This document shows, in pieces, positions 39,087 through 49,731 of a DNA stretch of 64,000 bases (its first letter is position 1; every line of letters starts with the position of its first letter). Source of the DNA: Zygnema cylindricum (taxonomy: Eukaryota > Streptophyta > Zygnematophyceae > Zygnematales > Zygnemataceae); assembly GCA_037447655.1 (NCBI GenBank), contig JBBHKE010000653.1:15493-79492 (forward strand), written 5' to 3'. The notes below the pieces were generated by a model, which did not search any database, was not told the origin of the DNA, and saw nothing but the letters and a program-made list of their open reading frames with translations. The translations under genes were made by a program, and so were the position numbers.

Positions 39087-39599
39087 CACCGCGAATCACT
39101 ATTAGAGTTAAGAGATAAGTAGTGTAAAAAACAATTTGTGTTGTTAACTCTATTTTGGGTTCAATGGCCCAACGCCAAAAAAGATGAACGCTAATTTATA
39201 CGCCTAATAGTAATTCGGATACACATTCCCATATTGTAACTGTGATAATCTGTGTTCCCATATTCGGTACTTGAACATGTGAGAACAGGTTCTTGCAATT
39301 TTTCCTCGTCTTTATGATTGGGAATTGAATATGAGTGTCCTTTTCCGTGGCGTCGCACTCAATTTTCCGTGTCGACGCCTTTATCTAACACTTATTCTGT
39401 ACATTTCTACGTGATAATGAGCAATTTTATAGCACGTAAACACGTTTCGTACATTGCACTATTTAAAAACTGTTGAAATTAGAGTAATTAACTCTAATGT
39501 AGCAGTACTTGTATTAGCGTAAAAAAATGAATCTATCAATTCTATTTAGGCTCAGAATCAAAATTTGGGGGCGCCGAACACTAATAGCGATTCTCGGTG
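39087..39599. mobile_element. MITE-like element, CACCGTG-TIR family (unit 1)
   Basis: The ends CACCGCGAATCACTATTAGA and ...CTAATAGCGATTCTCGGTG enclose ~513 bp of non-coding DNA. The same element lies at 47031-47544, so it predates the tandem duplication. Confidence 0.6.
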
Positions 39600-41110
39600 T
39601 ACCACTAAAGCTTACCCATGTTAACGTAAGGAAGAATTAGAATTATAAATTATATTTTAAGTTCAAGGGTGCCGAATTACTAAATTAATGTTATCAACAT
39701 TATCGGCGATTGTGTACTGTACGACTTCTTTTGTCGTATTTCAGGAAAATCTGGTTGTAAACATCCGTTGACATGGCAATTGGCAAATTCCCCTCCGTCG
39801 AAATCATAAAAGTTGTGTTTGCTATTTCCGGCGAGCGAGCTGTACTTTAGTTCGCTCTGTCACGTGGTCAACGGGAAAACGATTTGAGCACAGCTGTTTT
39901 TTTTTATTCAAGTGTGAACGCACTGCCAGGATCATATTGATGTCGCATTATTCCGTACGTCAGATGTGTGCACTTTTGTACTTCTTGACACAGATATTTG
40001 TCCGAAAGGTTTGTTTTGCCCCCCTGCCCTTAACTCTAACACAGTGGCACGTGTAAATATCACTTCCCATTCGGCCTCTACGTCGTCTGACGCAGTACAA
40101 AGATGTCAGAGAATATCTTACGGTACAGTACTGTAGTATGTGACAGGAACTATAGCTGTCCCTTCCGGCGTCCAGCGTGGCGTAGGTCAGATAAGCCCGA
40201 CCCGTGACGGACCAGTAAAGCAACATAAAGGACAACAGTAAAGATTCTGTAGATACGGCACCCAATTCCATCTGGGACTTTATTGTTCTAATAGTGTGGA
40301 CAAAATCCTCGTTACAAAGTCGTTTTCGCATTAGATGGCACATTCTCTTTCATATCGGATCAGTACAGGACCTTTTTTGACACGTGCATACGTTTGAGTC
40401 ACAAATTTGTCCTTTAGCAAAAATAGTGTGCAAAATTTAGCTCTAGGTGACACATTTTGTGAAACCACGTTACAGGGGGGGATAAATGCAGAAATGCTAA
40501 TTCCCGGTTTTCTTCTGACCTCGTACGGAACAGAGAGGCTGAATTCATCCTAGTCAGCTTTGGTTATAGAACTCTGATTGGCTGCTTGGCTTGCCTGTTT
40601 CATCAAGTTTTTTATGCAACTTGATTTACCGCCTATCCTTTAAGGCCCTTTGGGCTCTCTATTTTCAGTATTTCTCTTGTTGCAGCATGGAAAGCAATAT
40701 TTTGACGCGTGTCGGTAACAAATGCAGCTTCGGTTTCCAGCATTTTCCACGAATCATAAATGCAGGATTCACACTAGAAATGGATGATGAATGAGATGAG
40801 GAAATGAATGTCCTTTTTATTTGTTTGGACGTGAATCGCCCTTAACGTCATCTCACGTCAACAAAAACGTCGCGATGTGACTCATGTTGCCGTACGATTA
40901 TGCGACGATGACTCAAATCTGTCCGTACCAAACCATCGGTAAGAAGGGGGGAGGACGTTTCGCAAAGTTCCAAAGAAGTTTTAAGTTTACATTTTTTTAC
41001 GTTTAATTTTAGATGATTTTGATTGGCTATTTGATAATGGGTTAGCATTTAAAAAAAAATAGTTATAGTACGGATCATTCATTCGGGATACGACTTCATT
41101 TTTCTTCTAA

Positions 41111-41806
41111 GGGTAAGGTTCCATTAGGGGAAAAATGCCGTTGTCTACTGAAATCCGTACTCTTTCGTACAGTACCGTACCAAAAAAAATAAAATGTCAG
41201 AAAAACAAGCCTACTGAATGATGGATTTGATTCTCCACGTTTATGGGCGTAAACGTGGACCGTCGGATGCATAATCGGATACTCCATCGTCTGACACTTT
41301 CAGTTCGCAACAAGTGACCCGGAGTAGGTCAATTCATAGCGCCTGAACGAATAACATCGTGCCTCGTGGAAAAGTGAAGAAATATCCACGACGGCCGCGC
41401 GACCAGGTTGGTACACGTCGCATATGATATGTGCCTTCAGCCAGGGAGGATGCGAGGCCACCGGAAGACGCAAAAAAATCTTTGACGGAGGATATTATTT
41501 CACGCGATCCACTAACCATTTTGACATTTTCGTACGATTTTACAAATCTTAAGTTTCGTCACCCCTTACAGATTTTATTCAATACGTCGTACGAGTCACT
41601 TTTTACCTTCGCTGGTACGAATACGTGGTCACAATTTGCTGTCAGAGATTCTCTGAAGATTACCAGATCGCAATCTTTTATTGCGTGGCCAAATCAAAGT
41701 GTGCCACGCAAAAACAAATGTCGGTTACTGACCCGACACAATGGAACGGTCGCTTCAGTAAACGAATTTTTGATGTTTACAGAGACCGCCTAATGGAACA
41801 ACGCTC
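41111..41806. mobile_element. Second TIR element of the 5799-6841 family
   Basis: The left end GGGTAAGGTTCCATTAGG and right end CCTAATGGAACAACGCTC match the TIRs of 5799-6841, and the first ~60 bp are also similar. TAA lies on the left and TTA on the right. Unit 2 lacks it; homology resumes exactly at 41807. Confidence 0.65.
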
Positions 41807-42410
41807 TTATTAGTTTTATCCGCTTTGTCCTTTAACATAATTCTGTTACGTCTAGAAGCGTCCGCAGAATATCGTCTCTTGTCCTCTAGCAGCTTACCTG
41901 ACGCGTGCTGATTAAACCACAGTCCGAGCAAAAACGTTACGGTTTACTCTCCGCATACTTATTTACCTCCGCATTTTGCGGATGCGATCCCCACCGTCCA
42001 TTACAATTTTTCCCCGCGATATTTGAATCTAATAGAACACTAAAGTGTTTTTAGCTGTCCTTTGGCTTGCATTATAGTGTCCTTCTGCAGCATACTTTTG
42101 CTAGAGGAAGTCGCAGGGTGAACTTTCAGGGAGACGATCTATAACTTCAAGCCTTCCAGCTAAAGCTCCAAGTTCACCCCCAAACACTGTGCAGAAACAT
42201 ATTTTAAGATTTAGCTGCTGTAGTTTTTTGCTGTGCTGTGGTAAACTTTTTTAAAATATAATTTAAGTACATTTCGTTCATTTCAGAAGGTGAGTTACAG
42301 ATAAGCTGCTGGACTTTTCCTATATTGCAGTTTCTTTTCAAGCAGGTGATCCACTCGTTTGCTCTTTGTTCGTAGAGAATTTGTTTGAAAAACTTTATTT
42401 TATTGCAATT

Positions 42411-42560
42411 TTACACTTTTAAATTACTTACACTTTTACTTTACTTACACTTGCACCTGCACTTGCACTTTTAATTTACTTACACTTTTACTTTGCTTAC
42501 ACTTAAACTTACATTTACACTTTTACTTTACTTACACTTAAGCTTACATTTACACTTCTT
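42411..42560 (+). repeat. (TTACACTT)n-type minisatellite before orphan exon 1
   Basis: Tandem words ACACTTTTACTTTACTT and ACACTTGCACCTGCACTTGC. The same array, with different unit order, lies at 49480-49650 before the functional exon 1. Confidence 0.85.
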
Positions 42561-42641
42561 TTTACTTGTGCTGATTGCTGCCAGGATTTTGAAGCTGTGA
42601 GGTCTCTCTTCTCTTCTATCTCTCTTCACAAAATAATAAGA

Positions 42642-42985
42642 ATGGCTTCCATTGCGTCTCGTCAGCTTCCAGGACTTACAAACAGTGTATTTAAAGGCTC
42701 ATCAGCACCATTCTCAACTTCTACGAAACCTAAAGTAACGGGACAATTGATTTCTCTGCAAAAATCTTCCATTCCGAGAAATTTTTTGAACTTACAAGCC
42801 TCCACAAGTCTCCATTGTTCATTTTTGGATGACCGTTCCCAAGCTTCAAGGAGACTTCAAAAACAAGCTTCGTTGAGCTTGTTAAATGAACAATGCAATG
42901 GAAGGTCAAAAAAGTCTCCAATCACATGCATGGCCGTGTCCGGTGAACTGGAGGGTGGAGCTGGTGAGGAAAAGCCACAGCTTGG
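42642..42985 (+). pseudogene. Orphan copy of translocator exon 1
   Basis: This 344-bp exon with a GT donor is identical, as far as I can read, to 49732-50075 and encodes the same plastid transit peptide ([17 protein letters not shown]...). It has no private downstream exons. It is either a dead duplicate or an alternative first exon that could splice over unit 2 to exon 2 (52517), yielding the same protein from a second promoter. About 1.19 kb around it (42558-43750) is also identical to unit 2. Confidence 0.8.
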
Positions 42986-44289
42986 GTGAGAATATCTTTT
43001 TGACTCCTTTTACCGATCTGCATTGTACTTTAATGCATCTTTTTCTGAACGTTGTACCTCTACACTGCCCATGGCTGTGTGTCAATAACACTAGTTCAAT
43101 TGTGACTTTTTGTTTGCCTAAAATCATTAAGTACTCTTTATAACAATGCTTAAGGAAGTGGTTTTAAATCAGCCACGTCACTCTGCCCTATGTTAGTATT
43201 ATTGATACTAATGTCGTTTTAATACTAATTATTCCTTTACTCTAATAGCGATGGGTAGTGTTGTAAGAGGGACCGTTAGTTTTGAATGAAGACCTGGAGC
43301 TTTGTAGAGCTTCCTGTAGAGAAGTGAGTGAATCTTCTCTATTGGTTACCATTGTCATTAATGTAAATATTTTTCTGGCAGTCAAAAAGGCGTTTAACTT
43401 TGTTGTCAACCGCTGTTTTTTTTTCCTTAGGAGGGCAAGGTATCTGTCTTACCATTCTGTCGTGATGTCGCGATAAAAAATCGGAAAAGTGTGTAGCGGG
43501 CAAAACTATTTGACTGCCTGAAAAATGTTTAACACTAATAGCTATGGGCAGTGTAGCTTAGAAATTTGCAGGTTGCGGAGATGAGTCAAAACTTTCTGCT
43601 CTACCTTTTTTGTTTTGTGTACAATGTTCTTGTTTTTTGGGTTATGTATTTTATTTAGGAGCACTAATTGAAATTAAGGGACTTTTAGCATTAGTTCAAT
43701 TTTCTTTTCTGGTCTGTATTTTGTATGTCATCATATTCTTGGTCAAAAAATAGTATTACGGTACTGAGATCAGTTTTTTTTTGGAAACAGTATTTTGTTT
43801 CTTTTGTTTTTCCTGTTTATATTTTCGAAATAACGGAGGTTTCAATCTTTTCAGCAATTATCTGGTGTAATTATTCCATATAACACAAAAGCAAGAATAA
43901 GCGTACACAGTACAAAAGGTACAAAAACTACAAAAACTACACACGGTACATAAAGCTGGATGCTATATACAACTGTCTATGTCTTGCTTTTAGGTTGTGT
44001 TCTTAACGTGTTTATCGTATGAATAACATCTATAACATAAATTGTTTTTTATATTTCAACAGTAGTTTTCAATACGATTCAGAATCTTGTACCAACAAAT
44101 AAAAAGGCAATTTTGTCCATTGGTCTACTTTAGTCCGTCCTTAAAAATACGATTGGCGCTGATTCTTTCTCTCAACTTTTGTTGTGGTAATTTACAATCT
44201 AAAAAAAACATGTTTAAGAAAATAAGTTTATTGATTCTTCACTCCATATTTTTGTTGTGGTGCACTCAATTTACGATTTTTAAAAAGCA

Positions 44290-45871
44290 ACTCCATCTTC
44301 CGCAAGCTCCGGCACGCCCTTGCTCTTGTTTGCGCTTTTACTCCACATCTACCTCCCTCCTTTATTCCTTTGGAGACCAATTAAGAGATGTTGCCACTTT
44401 GGACTCAGTTACTGTTTCTTGTCAAGGTGACTTTTAAAGCACCTGATACCGCTGATACCCCTTTTCTAAGTTCTCTGTTCAAATCGGTGGCCGATGCACA
44501 TATCATTGGTCCACATATCATTCGTTCGCCAGACCAATTTGTTTTGCCATTCGCCATTTTTCTGAGCAACTTCCTAAGATAAGCCTTGAATGTGTCGCGT
44601 GGTTGCCTGCTGGCTTGCCTTCAGATTTCCCTTTCCCTGCAGGCTTTCGTGTTTGTAAACCTCAAGAGGGTTTAAGAGTGTTAGGTTCCCCAATTGGTGC
44701 TCCTAAATTTGTTCGCTAGTTCGTCAACGATGCCCTATTGAATGACTTTTCCCACTGTGAGGACCTTTCGAAACATCCAAATTCCCAACTTGCTTTCGCT
44801 ATCTTAACTCGTTGCTTTGCGCAACGACCCTTATACTTGGCAAGTAATCTACCTCCCAGTTTCTCTTTCATTTCCTCACTTTCAGATTTTGATAATCGAA
44901 TCTTTGTGATTTTGCATCCGCATTTTACCATCCCAAAAAGCCTCCTCGCTCGTCCACAACCTGCCTTACCAGTCTCTTTCGGGGGTATTGGTCGGTGTCC
45001 TAAAGCCTCTATAGACTCAACTGCTTACTTGGGTAGTTGGGCTCTGGTGGAATCTATCATTAGTTTGAGGTTTGTGGTGGACGACGTCCTGTCTCGGCCA
45101 ATGTGGTCTTTACCGTCGACGAAGGCTCGTTGTCATTTCAACAATCATTATTGGTTAGTCATTCGCTTTTACCAACCAAGGCCCATGATACAGTACCTCC
45201 ATTCTCTTCCCTCACCATCAACAGTCATTCACTTGTCCAACAACAGTATTCGTCGCTGACTTCAAGAATCTCGCTGAGACGCCCTTACGGGTGACGTGCG
45301 AGCTCGACTTCCCTCTTGTTAGGTGATGGGGCTTGGCTCGTATCTAGTCCAATTTTTTGCTTCACTCCGTCTTCTCTTCTCAACCTTTTCCTTCCACTCT
45401 CCACTTACTACTCGGTTTGCCACACCCCTCTTGGGCAAGCATCGTTGCCTTTGTGGCCAATCTTACGATGATCAAGGCATCCATTTGCTCCGGTGTTTAC
45501 ACAGTGGGGAGTGTACAACAACACATGATACAGTTCGAGTTGCAATCACTTTAGTATGTAGCAACGTAGGATACACAATGAAACGTGAGGTGTCGTACAC
45601 CCTCCCGCCAAGTTTTCAATGTAGGGGTGTAGGCCGCCCTCGCGTGGATCTTATGTTTTTGCAAGGCGTAGAGAGAACACTGGAGGATATAGTTTTCACC
45701 GACCCCGCAAGATCTCATGATTCCACGCATGCAGCATTGATGTACCATTCTCTAAAGAACGCGATTACGCCCACCGAGGCCCAGCTGACAACTTCTTGCC
45801 ATTTGCTTTGGAGATATTTAGGATCTTGGACTCTTTCCTCCGAAAAAATTGTATGTGATCGCGCTCTCTAA
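44290..45871 (+). pseudogene. LINE-like reverse transcriptase remnant (unit 2)
   Basis: The duplicate of 36010-37640, somewhat less broken. One frame (44738-45259) runs through AFAILTRCFAQRPLYLASNL and GGIGRCPKASIDSTAYLGSW. Another (45323-45871) carries KHRCLCGQSYDDQGIHLLRC and GRPRVDLMFLQGVERTLED. It lacks the polymerase catalytic region and a single continuous frame. Confidence 0.7.
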
Positions 45872-46429
45872 ACTTTTGAAGTTAGAGGACTTGGTATCCC
45901 TTCCTCAACTCTCATGTCAGCTTTTTACTGCCAACATGTCCCAATTGCCCTTCAACATTCTCGAGGATTGACCCTCAACCGATTGAGCACGGTGGTGATT
46001 AACCATTTTATTCTATGGGAACAAAGAAGGCAACAATGTTATAAGTGGAAAGCCTCATGCGGACGGAGGCAAACAAAAAGATAAGCAAGGCAAAAGCAAT
46101 AAACACACAAAAAAAGAAAAATTAAAGCAAAGACACCAAAAGAAGAAACAAATACCTAAAAAAGAAAGACCTAACAGATTCGAAAACCAGATGAACCCCA
46201 ACATAGCTAAAAAATCTATGAAAAGCAACCTCGTAAGTCCCAAATCCCGTGGGAGCACATAAGGGTGTTCTGCAACATGTTGTCGGTCCATAAATGTAAT
46301 AAACGATGTAAAGAGGATAGATTATTGCACTTGTTGTAAAGCCACAGATAAACGTTGACGATAAAAAGAAGTAATGACCGAAGCAAGAGGGCTCCCAGGT
46401 CCCGACTCTCGGACGAGCATTGACCACAA

Positions 46430-46563
46430 GCACGAAGAAACTCGTCCAAAGCCACACCTAAACGACTAAGCATTTTGACCGCGATCGGAATAAAGCCATT
46501 CGTATCATTTCGGTGGGCATAATCATGCTCTTTTTTCGTTGCCGCGTCACGGCTGTCCACTCC
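46430..46563 (-). pseudogene. Inverted nuclease-domain remnant (unit 2)
   Basis: The minus strand reads MDSRDAATKKEHDYAHRNDT then NGFIPIAVKMLSRLGVALDE, the better-preserved twin of 38500-38645, in an open frame 46216-46560. Confidence 0.5.
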
Positions 46564-47030
46564 AACATGTTGAGCCGCTTGACTAACGATTGTTGTGTCA
46601 ATTACACTAACTTTGGAAAGTTATTAACTAGTGTACGAAATATGCCAGTTAGTACTAAAATTGCTCATTATTTTGTATAAACATACAAAAATGAGTGAAG
46701 TAATGGCATCGAGACGGGGAAAGTGGCGTTGACATTAGAAAGCGCACTCAGATTTGTTGTTCTAGTAATAAAGTCTGGGGGAAATCTAACGAGCTTGTTC
46801 TCACATGTTCAAACGTCGACTATGTGAATCCATGCTATAGCAACTACATTTGTGTATCCAAATTGGTGTTAGGTGTATAAATCAGCGTTGATGATTTGTT
46901 CGCATTAGGCCCCTGAACCCAAAATAGAGTTAATCACACCACTTAGTTTTAGAAGAATTTTTTTATTATCAAAACAACGATGGTTAACATCAAAGTATAA
47001 AACATGATTGAAATGAAAAATTGTTCACCA

Positions 47031-47544
47031 CACCGCAAATCGCTATTAGAGTTAAGAAATAATTAGTGTAAAGAAACTATTTGTGTTATTAACTCTATTT
47101 TTCGTTCAATGGCCTAACGCCAGAAAAAATGAACGCTAATTTATACACCTAATAGTAATTTGGATACACATTCCCATATTGTAACCGCGATAATCTGTGT
47201 TCACATATTCGGTACTTGAACATGTGAAAACGGGTTCTTGCAATTTTTCCTCGTCTTTATGATTGGGAATCGAATATGAGCGCCCTTTTCCGTGGCGTCG
47301 CACTCAATTTCCCGCGTCAACGCCTTTATCTGACACTTATTCTGTACATTTCTACGAGATAATGAGCAATTTTATAGCACGTAAAAACATTTCGTACATT
47401 GCACTATTTAAAAAGTGTTGAAATTAGAGTAACTAATGCTAATGTAGCAGTACTTATATTAGTGTGAAAAAAATAATTTATCCATTCTATTGAGGTTCAG
47501 AATCAGAATTTGGGGGCGCCGAACACTAATAGCGATTCTCGGTG
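47031..47544. mobile_element. MITE-like element, CACCGTG-TIR family (unit 2)
   Basis: The ends CACCGCAAATCGCTATTAGA and ...CTAATAGCGATTCTCGGTG; duplicate of 39087-39599. Confidence 0.6.
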
Positions 47545-49479
47545 TACCACTAAAGCTTACCCATGTTAACGTAAGGAAGAATTATAATTATCAATTCTAT
47601 GTTTAGTTCAAGGTTGCCAAATCACTAAACAAGTGTTATCAATACTATCGGCGATGGTGTACTGTACGACTTCTTTTGTCGTATATTGGAAAACTGGTTG
47701 TAAACATCCGTTGACATGGCAAATTCTTCTCCGTCGAAATCATAAAAGTTGTGTTTGCTATTTCCGGCGAGGGCTCTGTACTTTATTTCGCTCTGACACG
47801 TGGTCAACGGGAAAACGATTTGTCAGTCCTGTGTGAGCACAGCTGTTTTTTTTCTTCTAGTGTGAACGCACTGCCAGAATCATATTCATGTCACCACTAT
47901 TTCGTTCGTCAGATGTGTGCACTTTCGTACTTCTTGACACAGATATTTGTCCGAAAGAATTGTTTTGCCCGCCTGCCCTTGACTCTAACACAGCGGCACG
48001 TGTAAATAATATCACTTCCCATTCGTCCTCTACGTCGTCTGACGCATTACAAAGATGTCAGAGAATATCTTGTGACAGGAACTACAGCTGTCCCTTCCGG
48101 CGTCCAGCGTGGCGTAGGTCCGATAAGCCCGACCCATTGACCCACCAGTAAAGCATCATAAAGGACAACAGTAAAGATTTTTTTAGGTACGGCACCCAGC
48201 CACTTTATGGTTTTAATAGTGTGGACAGAATCCTCGTTACAAAGTCGTTTTCGCATTAGATGGCACATTCTCTTTCATATCAGATCAGTACAACGACCTT
48301 TTTTGACACGTGCATACGTTTGAGTCACAAATTTGTTCTTTAGCTAAAATAGTGTGCAGAATTTAGATCTAAGTGACACATTTTGTGAAACCACGTTACA
48401 GGAGATAAATGCAGAAATGCTGATTCCCGGTTTTCGTCTGTCCTCGTACGGAGCAGAGAGGCTGAAATTCATCCTAGTCAGCTTTGGTTATACAACTCTG
48501 ATTGGTTGCTTGGCTTGCCTGTTTCATGAAGTTTTTTATGCAACTTGATTTACCGCCTTATCCTTTAAGGCTTTGGGCTCTCTATTCCAGTATTTCCCTT
48601 TGTTGCAGCATGAAAAGCAACATTTTGACGCGTGTCGTTAACAAAAGCAGCTTCGGTTTCCAGCATTTTCCAACGAATCATAAAGGGACTTGTTATTAGT
48701 TTTATCCGCTTTGTCCTTTAACATAATTTTGTTACGTCTAGAAGCGTCCGCAGAATATCGTCTCTTGTCCTCTAGCAGCTTACCTGACGCGTGCTGATTA
48801 AACCACAGTCCGAGCAAAAACGTTACGGTTTACTCTCCGCATACTTATTTACCTCCGCATTTTGCGGATGCGATCCCCACCGTCCATTACAATTTTTCCC
48901 CGCGATATTTGAATCTAATAGAACACTAAAGTGTTTTTAGCTGTCCTTTGGCTTGCATTATAGTGTCCTTCTGCAGCATACTTTTGCTAGAGGAAGTCGC
49001 AGGGTGAACTTTCAGGGAGACGATCTATAACTTCAAGCCTTCCAGCTAAAGCTCCAAGTTCACCCCAAACACTGTGCAGAAACATATTTTAAGATTTAGC
49101 TGCTGTAGTTTTCTGCTGTGCTGTTGTAAAATTTAATTTAAGTGCATTTCGTTCATTTCAGAAGGTGAGTTAAAGATAAGCTGCTGGAATTTTCTTGTAT
49201 CGCAGTTTTTTTTCAAGCAGGTGATCCACTCGTTTGCTCTTTGTTTGTAGATAATTTGTTTGAAAAACTTTCTTTTACTGCAATTTATTTTGCAATAGTT
49301 TTGTTTGTTTTGTTTGAAATAGTTTCTTATATTGCAATGTTTTTGCAAACAGGTTATTGATCCATTTGTTTGCTCTTTGTTTGGAGTGCATTGTTTGAAA
49401 AATATTACAGGCTGTGTGCGTAACCCAATGCAATTTTTATCTTGCAAGAGTAGAGTTGCAAATCTTGGGATCTTACACT

Positions 49480-49650
49480 TTTTACTTGCACTTTCACTGA
49501 CACTTGCACTTGTACTTGTACTTGTAGTTCTAATTTACTTACACTTTTACTTTACTTACACTTGCACCTGCACTTGCACTTTTAATTTACTGACACTTTT
49601 ACTTTGCTTACACTTAAACTTACATTTACACTTTTACTTTACTTACACTT
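49480..49650 (+). repeat. (TTACACTT)n-type minisatellite before translocator exon 1
   Basis: ACACTT-based tandem words end about 80 bp before the ATG. This copy has a different length and order from 42411-42560, so the array changed after the duplication while the adjacent exon did not. Confidence 0.85.
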
Positions 49651-49731
49651 TTTACTTGTGCTGATTGCTGCCAGGATTTTGAAGCTGTGAGGTCTCTCTT
49701 CTCTTCTATCTCTCTTCACAAAATAATAAGA

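Larger units (their letters stand above)
35482..43750 (+). repeat. Large tandem duplication, unit 1
   Basis: Begins 70 bp after the RAD50 stop (TAGTATTACGGTACTGAGAT) and ends at 43750. It contains, in order, a decayed reverse transcriptase, an inverted nuclease-domain remnant, a MITE (39087-39599), a TIR element (41111-41806), a (TTACACTT)n minisatellite and an orphan copy of translocator exon 1. It is about 1.2 kb longer than unit 2 because of segments at 37740-38070 and 40761-41806 that unit 2 lacks. Confidence 0.9.
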
